From positions 266,340 through 330,339 of the forward strand of contig NZ_BMTL01000004.1 of the NCBI RefSeq assembly GCF_014649655.1: 64,000 nt of DNA. The letters run 5' to 3'. A model generated the notes under the pieces. That model was not told where the DNA came from. It made no database searches and saw nothing but the letters and a program-made list of their open reading frames with translations. Both the position numbers and the translations under genes were made by a program. Positions within the stretch are counted from its first letter, which is position 1. Each line of letters begins with the position of its first letter. This DNA is from Streptomyces humidus (GTDB lineage Bacteria > Actinomycetota > Actinomycetes > Streptomycetales > Streptomycetaceae). Positions 24,511 through 33,351 of this stretch are shown in pieces.

Positions 24511-25425
24511 TCAGTTCTGGGTGCCCGGGGTGTCACGGGTCGGGCGATGCGTGGTCATGCGTGCCGCCGACGCGATCGTGCCCCGAGCCTCTCTCGACGG
24601 CAGGCCCGTTCTCAGGGCGGCGGCGATCAGGTCAGCGGTCAGCTCGGGGCCGATGCCGTCCTCGTACGCCCGGCAGGCCGCCCAGAACAGCCGTGTGTTG
24701 CGCTGCCCTTCATGGGCGGCCAGGACGAACTGGACCAGCCCGCGGCCGTGCGCGCCGCCCGCCGTCGGGCCGGTTGCGCCGGAGCGGGACGGCCGCGGCG
24801 GCAGCAGCAGGCGAAGCAGGGCGCGCGGGCAGGGCGCGGGGGCGAGGTGCGCGGTCCCGGGGGCGGTGGCGTAGGCGCCGTGGACGGTGCGGGAGCCGGG
24901 GCCGACCAGGTACCCGCCGGCGCCCCGGATGTCGATGCCGGGGGCGAGACGGCCCGCCGAGTTGGGGACGACGACGTCCGGCGGCCCGGTGAGCCACAGG
25001 TGCCTGCCGCCGGACGGGGTGAGGACGATGATCGTGGGCGGGATGGTGAACCGGTGGCGCAGGGCGAGGGCGTGCAGCGCGGCCGCGGAGTCCGTGTCCG
25101 ACTTGGTGTCCAGGTCGACGCCGACGAGGTGGTGCGGGGGCAGGCCGCAGGCGATGCCGTAGCCGGTGGCCCAGGGCGCGGCGGCGAACAGTTCGCGGAT
25201 GCGGGCCGGGTCGGTCGAGGCGTCGTGGACGCCGTGGCCGAAGAGGCCGCACTCGCCGTGGCACGGCGGCCCGGCCGGGGCGGGAGCGTCGCGGTGGGGG
25301 GAGCGCAGGGCCGGGAGTTTCGTCCGGGACAGGGGTATGACGGCCAGGCCGCGTTCGGCGGCCGAGAGCGCGTGGGCGAGGGCCAGGGTGGCGGCCTGCC
25401 GGGGGTACCGGTCGGTGGTGGCCAT
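24511..25425 (-). CDS. Bifunctional DNA primase/polymerase (prim-pol domain)
   Basis: 304 residues of the archaeo-eukaryotic primase superfamily. VGVDLDTKSD gives the catalytic Asp104-x-Asp106, and TPSGGRHLWL supplies the His (142), followed by IDIRGAGGYLVGPG. After residue 205 is a helical tail. No helicase domain is fused. Enzymes of this type are common on actinobacterial mobile elements and phages but also occur as chromosomal orphans. The ATG at 25425 starts a good N-terminus. Compare with the motif-less relative at 11191. Confidence 0.85.
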   Translation of the reverse strand: MATTDRYPRQAATLALAHALSAAERGLAVIPLSRTKLPALRSPHRDAPAPAGPPCHGECGLFGHGVHDASTDPARIRELFAAAPWATGYGIACGLPPHHLVGVDLDTKSDTDSAAALHALALRHRFTIPPTIIVLTPSGGRHLWLTGPPDVVVPNSAGRLAPGIDIRGAGGYLVGPGSRTVHGAYATAPGTAHLAPAPCPRALLRLLLPPRPSRSGATGPTAGGAHGRGLVQFVLAAHEGQRNTRLFWAACRAYEDGIGPELTADLIAAALRTGLPSREARGTIASAARMTTHRPTRDTPGTQN

Positions 25426-25574
25426 GACATCAGTGTCGTACTTGTGTTCGATGAAGGAAAGGGGGCGGTCGGCTGCGCGCCCGGGGCGGCGCTTCTGTGC
25501 CGCCCCGGGCGCGGGCGGTGTTTCTGTGCGGCCGCGCAGACGTTCCCGTGCGGCGACGACCTTGACAGGCGACC

Positions 25575-25597
25575 GTTTCTGACGGACAGTCAGAAAC
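25575..25597. promoter_or_regulatory. 9-bp inverted repeat operator upstream of the ChsH-like operon
   Basis: GTTTCTGAC and GTCAGAAAC flank the 5-nt spacer GGACA, 22 nt before the first GTG. The symmetry and location fit a TetR-family operator. No TetR gene adjoins it. Confidence 0.7.
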
Positions 25598-25618
25598 TGT
25601 CTTGGAAGGAGTGCGGCC

Positions 25619-26662
25619 GTGGACGACGACCAGCTCCACCTGCGGCTCAAGGCCTACGAGGGCCGTCCCGCCGCGGTCGCCGGCGTGGGCCGGGATCCCG
25701 TCAACGCGCCCATGATCCGGCACTGGTGCGAGGCGATGGGCGACGTCAACCCGGCGTACACCGGCCCCGGCGCGATCGCCCCGCCCACCATGCTCCAGGC
25801 GTGGATCATGGGCGGCCTGAGCGGCCACGAGGGACGGGCACAGGCCTACGACGAGCTGCTGGCCCTCCTCGACGAGGCGGGTTGCACCGCGGTGGTCGCC
25901 ACCGACTGCGAGCAGGAGTACGTGCGCCCGCTGCGCCCCGGGGACGAGGTCGCCTTCGACACGGTGATCGAGTCGGTCTCGCGGCGCAAGACGACCAGGC
26001 TCGGCGCCGGATACTTCGTGACGACACGGACCGAGGTCCGCGTGGGCGGGGCGCTCGTCGGCACCCACCGTTTCCGCATCCTCAAGTACGCGCCCGCCGC
26101 CGCACGGGAGCCGGAACCCGGGACGACGGCGAAGACGAAGACGACGGCGAAGACGAAGACGACGGCGGTCAAGCCGGCGGCACCGGCACCGGCACCGGCA
26201 ACAGCGTCGGCAGCGGCACCGGCACCAGCGTCGGCGCCGGCACCGGCGAAGCAGTCGGAGCTTCGGCCGCGTCCCGTCGTCAACCGCGACAACGCCGGCT
26301 TCTGGGCGGGAGTGCGCGACCACCGCTTCCTCATCCAGCGCTGCGCCGCCTGCCGCACCCTGCGTTTCCCCTGGCTGCCCGGCTGCAACGCCTGCGGTTC
26401 CGCGGAGTGGGACACCGTCGAGGCGGGTGGCGAGGGCACTGTCTTCTCGTACGTCGTGATGCACCATCCGCCCTTCCCGGCGTTCTCCCCGCCCTATGCG
26501 GTGGGGCTGATCGAACTCGCCGAGGGCGTCCGCGTGATCAGCGACGTCGTCGACGTGCCCTACGACAAGGTGCGCATCGGGATGCCGGTGGCGCTGGAGT
26601 TCCGGGTCTTCGACGACGAGCTGACACTGCCCGTGTTCCGCGCGAGGGAGGGGGCCGCGTGA
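25619..26662 (+). CDS. ChsH2-like fusion: hotdog hydratase domain plus DUF35 OB-fold
   Basis: 347 residues. The N-terminal MaoC/FAS1-like hotdog domain spans about 1-158. A linker of Thr/Lys then Ala/Pro repeats (about 167-211) leads to a DUF35 domain (about 220-345) with a zinc-ribbon Cys242, Cys245, Cys256, Cys259 and an OB fold. The same architecture is found in ChsH2 of steroid side-chain degradation: its hotdog half pairs with ChsH1 as enoyl-CoA hydratase and its DUF35 half holds the Ltp2 aldolase. The two following overlapping genes supply both partners. GTG 25619 has GGAAGGAG upstream. Confidence 0.87.
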   Translation: MDDDQLHLRLKAYEGRPAAVAGVGRDPVNAPMIRHWCEAMGDVNPAYTGPGAIAPPTMLQAWIMGGLSGHEGRAQAYDELLALLDEAGCTAVVATDCEQEYVRPLRPGDEVAFDTVIESVSRRKTTRLGAGYFVTTRTEVRVGGALVGTHRFRILKYAPAAAREPEPGTTAKTKTTAKTKTTAVKPAAPAPAPATASAAAPAPASAPAPAKQSELRPRPVVNRDNAGFWAGVRDHRFLIQRCAACRTLRFPWLPGCNACGSAEWDTVEAGGEGTVFSYVVMHHPPFPAFSPPYAVGLIELAEGVRVISDVVDVPYDKVRIGMPVALEFRVFDDELTLPVFRAREGAA

Positions 26663-26694
26663 ACGTTCCGCGTGAGGGAGGGGGCCGGGTGGAG
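26635..26694. repeat. 30-bp tandem duplication covering RBS and start codon
   Basis: The unit beginning GTTCCGCG, with GAGGGAGGGGGCCG then GTG, occurs at 26635 and again at 26665 with few changes. The period is exactly 30 bp, so both GTGs are in the same frame. Confidence 0.8.
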
Positions 26695-27084
26695 GCCGGC
26701 GACGAGCTGCCGCCGCTGGAGATCGCGGTCACCCGGACCCTGATCGTCGCCGGAGCCGTCGCCTCGCGCGACTACCAGGACGTCCACCACGACCCCGAGG
26801 CCGCCCGGCGCAAAGGGTCACCCGACATCTTCATGAACATCCTCACCACCAACGGCCTGGTCGGCCGCTACCTCACCGGCTGCTTCGGCCCCGCGGCGGT
26901 GCTCCGCAAGGTCGCCATCCGGCTCGGTACGCCCAACTACCCGGGGGACACCATGGTGTTGAGGGGCCGGGTCGAGGAGGTCGACGGCGACACGGCCGTG
27001 GTGCGGGTCACCGGGGACAACGGTGTGGGCCGGCACGTCACGGGGACGGTCACGCTCACTCTCCCCCGGGAGCCCGGCGCGTGA
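26659..27084 (+). CDS. ChsH1-like MaoC-family dehydratase
   Basis: 141 residues, single hotdog fold. SRDYQDVHHDPEAARRKGSPDIFMN carries the hydratase-2 type Asp and His, and the GSPDIFMNILTT segment is typical of ChsH1-like subunits. It overlaps the ChsH2-like gene (GTGA) and the thiolase-like gene (GTGA). A second GTG ten codons later (26689) has the same upstream purine run because the region is tandemly duplicated. With the upstream protein it should hydrate the enoyl-CoA of a shortened side chain. Confidence 0.85.
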   Translation: MNVPREGGGRVEAGDELPPLEIAVTRTLIVAGAVASRDYQDVHHDPEAARRKGSPDIFMNILTTNGLVGRYLTGCFGPAAVLRKVAIRLGTPNYPGDTMVLRGRVEEVDGDTAVVRVTGDNGVGRHVTGTVTLTLPREPGA

Positions 27085-28250
27085 GCGGGCGCGGGCGGGA
27101 CCTTCTCGGCGGCCGGGCCGCGATCGTCGGGATCGGGGCCACGGAGTTCTCCAAGGACTCGGGCCGAAGCGAGCTGCGGCTGGCGGCGGAGGCGGTGCGG
27201 GCGGCCCTGGCCGACGCGGGCCTCACACCCGCCGACGTGGACGGCCTGGTGACCTTCACGATGGACACCAGCCCGGAGATCACCGTGGCGCAGGCTTGCG
27301 GCATGGGTGAGCTGTCCTTCTTCTCCCGGGTCCACTACGGCGGCGGGGCGGCCTGCGCGACGGTGCAGCAGGCGGCGCTCGCCGTGGCGACGGGCGTGGC
27401 CGAGGTCGTCGTCTGCTATCGCGCCTTCAACGAGCGTTCGGGGCGCCGTTTCGGGTCGGGCGTGCGGCATCGGGAACCGTCCGCGGAGGGGGCGGCGCTC
27501 GGCTGGTCGCTGCCGTTCGGGCTGCTCACGCCCGCCTCCTGGGTGGCGATGGCGGCGCAGCGGTACCTGTACGCCTACGGGCTGAGCGCGGAGGAGGCCT
27601 TCGGACCCGTCGCCGTCACCGCCCGGCGGCATGCGGCGACGAACCCGGCGGCGTACTTCCACGGCCGTCCGATCACGCTCGCCGACCACGCGGCCTCGCG
27701 CTGGATCGCCGAGCCGCTCCGGCTGCTGGACTGCTGTCAGGAGACGGACGGCGGTCAGGCGCTGGTCGTCACCACACTGGAGCGGGCTCGCGACCTGCCG
27801 CGGCCGCCCGCCGTGATCGCGGCGGCGGCGCAGGGCGCGGGCCGGGCCCAGGAACAGATGACCAGCTTCTACCGGGACGACCTGACGGGACTGCCGGAGA
27901 CGTCCGTGGTCGCCCGTCGACTGTGGCGCGGCTCAGGGCTGTCGCCGGCCGACATCGACGTGGGCATCCTGTACGACCACTTCACGCCGTTCGTGCTGAT
28001 GCAGCTGGAGGAGTTCGGCTTCTGCGCCCCCGGCGAGGCGGCGGCCTTCGCGGCGGAGGACCGGCTGCCGCTCAACACCCACGGCGGTCAGCTCGGGGAG
28101 GCGTACCTGCACGGGATGAACGGCATCGCGGAGGCCGTACGACAGCTGCGCGGCACCTCCGTGAACCAGCTGCCGGGGGCCGCTCGGGCCCTGGTGACGG
28201 CGGGAACCGGGGTGCCTACGTCGGGCCTGATCCTCGCCTCGGACGGCTGA
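27081..28250 (+). CDS. Ltp2-like thiolase-fold aldolase (lipid-transfer protein)
   Basis: 389 residues with a thiolase fold but lacking the standard thiolase Cys-His-Cys set. Instead ILYDHFTPF and NTHGGQLGEAYLHGMNGI, hallmarks of Ltp2-like retro-aldolases, are present and each carries a Tyr of the kind used for C-C cleavage. Ltp2 releases the last acyl fragment of a steroid or related side chain as its CoA ester. It is the third gene of the overlapping operon with the ChsH2/ChsH1-like genes. Natural substrate here is unknown; no steroid ring-degradation genes are in the window. Confidence 0.86.
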   Translation: MSGRGRDLLGGRAAIVGIGATEFSKDSGRSELRLAAEAVRAALADAGLTPADVDGLVTFTMDTSPEITVAQACGMGELSFFSRVHYGGGAACATVQQAALAVATGVAEVVVCYRAFNERSGRRFGSGVRHREPSAEGAALGWSLPFGLLTPASWVAMAAQRYLYAYGLSAEEAFGPVAVTARRHAATNPAAYFHGRPITLADHAASRWIAEPLRLLDCCQETDGGQALVVTTLERARDLPRPPAVIAAAAQGAGRAQEQMTSFYRDDLTGLPETSVVARRLWRGSGLSPADIDVGILYDHFTPFVLMQLEEFGFCAPGEAAAFAAEDRLPLNTHGGQLGEAYLHGMNGIAEAVRQLRGTSVNQLPGAARALVTAGTGVPTSGLILASDG

Positions 28251-28636
28251 GCGGCGGGGCGCACGCCCGGGATTCCCGCCGGGTCGACGGCCTGCCGCCC
28301 CCAAGTCCGGGGGCCTGGAAGGGAGGGCCGGGGGCCGGGAGCCGGGGCATTCGGCAGTGCCAGGGATCGCCGCGGTCCGGGTGCCCGCCCCCAGGACCAC
28401 CGGCCGCCCGCAGCACCACCGGCCGTCCCCAGGACCACCGGCCGTCCCACGGGGCCAAGGGGCATCGGCGGGACCAGCGGCCGTCCCGCAGGACCTAGGG
28501 TCATCCCGCAGTGGTCGGCGGCTTCTCGTCCACCTTCAGTAGGTGGGGCCTGCACCACCCCTACAACCTGAGACGGACCCGCCTTAGGGACCTGCGGGCG
28601 ATCCGCGCGGCCGGGGGGCGAACCTAGCGTGGAGCC
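28251..28636. other. 386-bp intergenic region with short tandem repeats
   Basis: It contains three 19-nt repeats at 28392-28448 and more degenerate relatives to about 28510, then the promoter region of the sigma factor gene. No gene is supported. Confidence 0.5.
28392..28448. repeat. Three tandem 19-nt repeats
   Basis: Unit CAGGACCACCGGCCGTCCC, three consecutive copies with one or two substitutions each. It is not in a gene; function unknown. Confidence 0.8.
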
Positions 28637-29185
28637 ATGACCACACCCGTGTGCACCAGCGCTTCGAACGGCATGACGCGGCCTTCACCGTACCCGTCGT
28701 TCGCGTCGTACGTCAGGGCCCGGCAGCCGGTGCTGCTGCGCACCGCCAGGTCGCTGACCGCGAACCCGAGCGATGCGGAGGACCTGCTGCAGTCCGCGCT
28801 CACGAAGACGTACGTCGCGTGGGAGCGGATCGAGGACCACCGGGCGCTGGACGGCTACGTCCGCCGGGCCCTGCTGAACACGCGCACGTCGCAGTGGCGC
28901 AAGCGCAAGGTCGACGAGTTCATGTGCGAGGAGCTGCCGGAGCCGGATCCGGTCGGCGGCTGCGACGACCCGGCCGAGCGGCAGGCGCTGCACGACGCCA
29001 TGTGGCGGGCGATCATGAAGCTGCCCGCGCGGCAGCGGGCGATGGTCGTCCTCAGGTACTACGAGGACCTCAGTGAGGCGCAGACGGCCGAAGTGCTCGA
29101 CGTGTCCGTGGGCACGGTGAAGTCGGCGGTGTCACGGGCCCTGGGCAAGCTCCGTGAGGACCCTGAACTGGGACTTGTCCGGTAG
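28637..29185 (+). CDS. ECF sigma factor, SigE-like family
   Basis: 182 residues. Sigma region 2 (YVRARQPVLLRTARSLTANPSDAEDLLQSALTKTYVAWERI, about 20-65) and region 4 (LPARQRAMVVLRYYEDLSEAQTAEVLDVSVGTVKSAVSRALGKL, about 120-170) are complete. The first 20 residues are a variable extension. GGAG lies 3 nt upstream of the ATG, which is tight. No anti-sigma gene follows: the next gene starts 142 nt later and encodes an acyl-CoA ligase. Target regulon unknown. Confidence 0.88.
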   Translation: MTTPVCTSASNGMTRPSPYPSFASYVRARQPVLLRTARSLTANPSDAEDLLQSALTKTYVAWERIEDHRALDGYVRRALLNTRTSQWRKRKVDEFMCEELPEPDPVGGCDDPAERQALHDAMWRAIMKLPARQRAMVVLRYYEDLSEAQTAEVLDVSVGTVKSAVSRALGKLREDPELGLVR

Positions 29186-29248
29186 CGCGCCGTCCCGATG
29201 TGCTGACCTGGGCTTTGTCGTGACGTGATCGATCATCGTCAGCTAGTG

Positions 29249-29266
29249 ACATACCGAGTGGTATGT
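29249..29266. promoter_or_regulatory. Inverted repeat operator upstream of the acyl-CoA ligase gene
   Basis: ACATACC and GGTATGT flank GAGT, ending 61 nt before the GTG. Similar ATACC/GGTAT palindromes are TetR-type sites before fatty-acid genes in actinobacteria; the regulator is not adjacent. Confidence 0.65.
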
Positions 29267-29327
29267 GCGCAGAATCAGCGCAACGATTACCACCGCGTAG
29301 GCAATGTTGCCGCCCTGGGAGGACGCC

Positions 29328-30983
<1,656 letters not shown>

Positions 30984-31307
30984 GCGCCGGCGCCGCGTCC
31001 CACACCGGTACGCGGCCTGCGCGGGGCGGTCCGCGGGGCGAGCGGGCGCGCCTGGGCCTGGCGGGCACCTGGGCCGAGCGGGGGGTGGGCTTGGGGCGAG
31101 CGGGGCGTGGGGCGTGTGCCGGTACGCCGGACGGGGCCGGTCAGGGCCGGTCAGGTCAGGTCTGGTCAGGTCACGTGGTGACGCCCGTCCGGCGCGCCGC
31201 TGCCGGACGGGCGTCTCGCGAGCCTGTCCGGCGTGCGGAACCCGTCCCACGTACGGCGGCCGTCCTGGGTAGGGCGGCCGGGGGCCGGTGGCGCCGGCCG
31301 GGGGATC
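30984..31307. other. 324-bp convergent intergenic region
   Basis: GC-rich with repeated GGTCAGG units at about 31138-31172, followed by a strong hairpin at 31180-31215. No gene. Confidence 0.5.
31180..31215. terminator. Perfect 14-bp hairpin
   Basis: GACGCCCGTCCGGC pairs with GCCGGACGGGCGTC around an 8-nt loop, between the ligase gene and the leftward MFS gene. Confidence 0.75.
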
Positions 31308-32546
31308 TCACCTTGTGCCCTGCCCGGCGGGCCGGCGTCGTCCGGCCGTGGTGCTCCAGCCCAGGAGCAGCCACGCGCCCGCCACCGCGACGACCCCGCC
31401 CCAGCCGAAGCTCGCGAAGGCGAGGCCGGCCAGGGCCGAAGCGGTGGCCCCGCCCGCGAAGCCCGCGACGACATAGGCGCTGTTGGCGGTCGCCGGTGCG
31501 GAGGTGGTCGTCAGGGCGAGGGTCTGGTTGGCGACGTGGGACGTGACGAGAGCCGCGTGGATCACGATCGCGGCCACGAACAGCGCCGCGAGGACGTGCC
31601 CGCCCAGCCAGAACAGCGGAACCGAGACGGCGGCGAGAAGGTACGCGCCGCGGACCGTGTTCGCCGCGCCGAAGCGGTCGACCAGGCCTCCGGCCAGGGG
31701 CGCGACGACGCTGGCGGCCAGCCCGAAGAGTCCGAAGAGACCGGCGGTCGCGGTCGACAGACCGTACGAGCCGTCCGTCAGCAGCAGCGCGAGAGAGGTC
31801 CACAGGGCGCTCCAGGCGCCGTACATCCCCGCCTGCCGTACGCAGGCCCGCCACAGCTCGGGCGAGCGTCGCACCAGACCGGGCATCGCGGTGAGGCCGG
31901 CGAAGAGGTGGCCCTCACGGGTGCGCGGCTCTTCGGCGGGGAGCGCGGCCGCGGTCAGCAGCCCCAGAACGGTGGTGAGGACGGCCGCGCCGACGAACAC
32001 CGCCCGCCAGCCGAAGGCCTGCCCGGCCAGTCCGCCGAGGACGCGGGCCGCGACGATGCCGGTGAACAGTCCGGCGATGACGGCGGCCACGTGACGGGCG
32101 CGCCGGTCGGCCGGGGCCCGTGCGGCGACCAGCGGGATGAGGAGCTGTGGGACGACCGTGGCGGCGGAGGCGACGAGCACGGCCGCCGCGAGGGCCGCGG
32201 CTCCGGTGGCGGCCGCGCCGGCGATCAGCGCCACGGCGGTGACCAGGGAGAGGACGGCGACCAGCCGCCGCCGGTTCACGCGGTCGCCGAGCGGGGCGAA
32301 GAACAGCAGGCCGGCCGCGTAGCCGAACTGGGCGACCGAGGCGATCCAGGCCACCGCCGAGGGCGTCGAGCCGAAGTCGTGGGCGATGAGGGGGAGCAGC
32401 GGGGCCGCGAGGTAGATGTTGGCGGCTGTGACGGCGGCGCACAGAGCGATGAGGACCAGGAGGAGGTTCCGGCTCCGGTGCGTGGCCGGATCATCCTGGA
32501 TCCGCCGACGTGTGGCGGCCGGTGTGCGGGTGACTGTGGGCGACAT
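31308..32546 (-). CDS. MFS transporter (12-helix drug exporter type)
   Basis: 412 residues with about 12 membrane helices. The helix 2-3 loop reads FFAPLGDRVNRRRLV, the MFS motif A (GxLaDRxGRR-like). It resembles Bcr/AraJ-like small-molecule exporters. The ATG 32546 has AAGGAG 10 nt upstream; a start 11 codons earlier would place coding sequence over the operator. It is divergent from the TetR gene and separated from it by two identical-type operators, so it is the likely repressed target. Substrate unknown. Confidence 0.88.
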   Translation of the reverse strand: MSPTVTRTPAATRRRIQDDPATHRSRNLLLVLIALCAAVTAANIYLAAPLLPLIAHDFGSTPSAVAWIASVAQFGYAAGLLFFAPLGDRVNRRRLVAVLSLVTAVALIAGAAATGAAALAAAVLVASAATVVPQLLIPLVAARAPADRRARHVAAVIAGLFTGIVAARVLGGLAGQAFGWRAVFVGAAVLTTVLGLLTAAALPAEEPRTREGHLFAGLTAMPGLVRRSPELWRACVRQAGMYGAWSALWTSLALLLTDGSYGLSTATAGLFGLFGLAASVVAPLAGGLVDRFGAANTVRGAYLLAAVSVPLFWLGGHVLAALFVAAIVIHAALVTSHVANQTLALTTTSAPATANSAYVVAGFAGGATASALAGLAFASFGWGGVVAVAGAWLLLGWSTTAGRRRPAGQGTR

Positions 32547-32577
32547 GGGGGAGACGCTCCTTCTAGGCGGCTCAGTC

Positions 32578-32593
32578 AACCAACCAGTTGGTT
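32578..32593. promoter_or_regulatory. TetR operator copy 1
   Basis: AACCAAC-CA-GTTGGTT, a perfect 7-bp inverted repeat, 32 nt upstream of the MFS start. Confidence 0.8.
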
Positions 32594-32638
32594 GGATCGA
32601 TGGGTGTAACAGTGCGGGGCGGCCGTCGATTCCCTGTC

Positions 32639-32654
32639 AACCAACTGGTTGGTT
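32639..32654. promoter_or_regulatory. TetR operator copy 2
   Basis: AACCAAC-TG-GTTGGTT, the reverse complement of copy 1, 24 nt upstream of the TetR start. It suggests autoregulation. Confidence 0.8.
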
Positions 32655-32677
32655 ATGCGCCTCGCTACGATGTCCTC

Positions 32678-33259
32678 ATGGCAACCACCAGGGATCCCGA
32701 GGCCACCCGCGCCCGGATCTTCGAGGCCGCCGTCGCGGAGTTCGCCCGCCACGGCATCGCGGGCGCGCGCATCGACCGCATCGCCGCCGAGGCCAAGGCG
32801 AACAAACAGCTGATCTACGCCTACTTCGGCAACAAGGCCCAGCTGTTCTCCCTGGTCCTCAGCCGCAGCATGGTGCACCTCGCGGCGGCCGTCCCCGTCG
32901 ACCCGGACGACATCGACGGTTGGCTCGACCGGCTGATGGACTATCACGCCGCCCACCCCGAGCTGCTGCGTCTCCTCTACTGGGAGGGCATCGAGTACGG
33001 CACCGCCGAGCTGCCCGACGAGGCGGAACGCCGACAGCACTACGCGCTCAAGGTCGGCGCGATGCAGGACGGCCAGGACCGTGGCGTGATCACCGACGCG
33101 ATCCCGGCCCCCGACCTGCTCTTCCTGCTGATCGCGATCGCCGACTGGGCCACCGTCGTCCCCCAGATGAGCCGCATCCTGGCGGGATCCGAGGACACCG
33201 ACCGCGACCGTCTGCGCGCCTCCATCAAGGAGGCGGCCCGCAGGATCGTCGCGAACTGA
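32678..33259 (+). CDS. TetR-family repressor of the divergent MFS gene
   Basis: 193 residues. N-terminal helix-turn-helix: RARIFEAAVAEFARHGIAGARIDRIAAEAKANKQLIYAYFGNKAQLFSLVL (about 8-58). The C-terminal domain is of the TetR_C type with a WEGIEYG segment. The ATG 32678 is chosen since longer forms run through the operator. Ligand unknown, probably a compound exported by the neighbour. Confidence 0.88.
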   Translation: MATTRDPEATRARIFEAAVAEFARHGIAGARIDRIAAEAKANKQLIYAYFGNKAQLFSLVLSRSMVHLAAAVPVDPDDIDGWLDRLMDYHAAHPELLRLLYWEGIEYGTAELPDEAERRQHYALKVGAMQDGQDRGVITDAIPAPDLLFLLIAIADWATVVPQMSRILAGSEDTDRDRLRASIKEAARRIVAN

Positions 33260-33273
33260 GCTCAGGTCTCGGA

Positions 33274-33316
33274 GCCCGTCCTTGGCCGGTCGGGCTCCGA
33301 CCGGCCAAGGACGGGC
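33274..33316. terminator. Perfect 20-bp hairpin, 3-nt loop
   Basis: The arms 33274-33293 (GCCCGTCCTT...) and 33297-33316 are exact complements around GCT, between the convergent TetR and PAS-protein genes. It is one of the strongest hairpins in the window. Confidence 0.85.
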
Positions 33317-33351
33317 CGCATCCGGTGGACGGGCCGGTACTGCAGCGGTGT

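Noticed and set aside
23662..27084. Very long open frame on the plus strand spanning several genes
   Set aside because: It overlaps well-supported genes in other frames and encodes Arg-rich low-complexity sequence. Only its last 141 codons (the ChsH1-like protein) are real.
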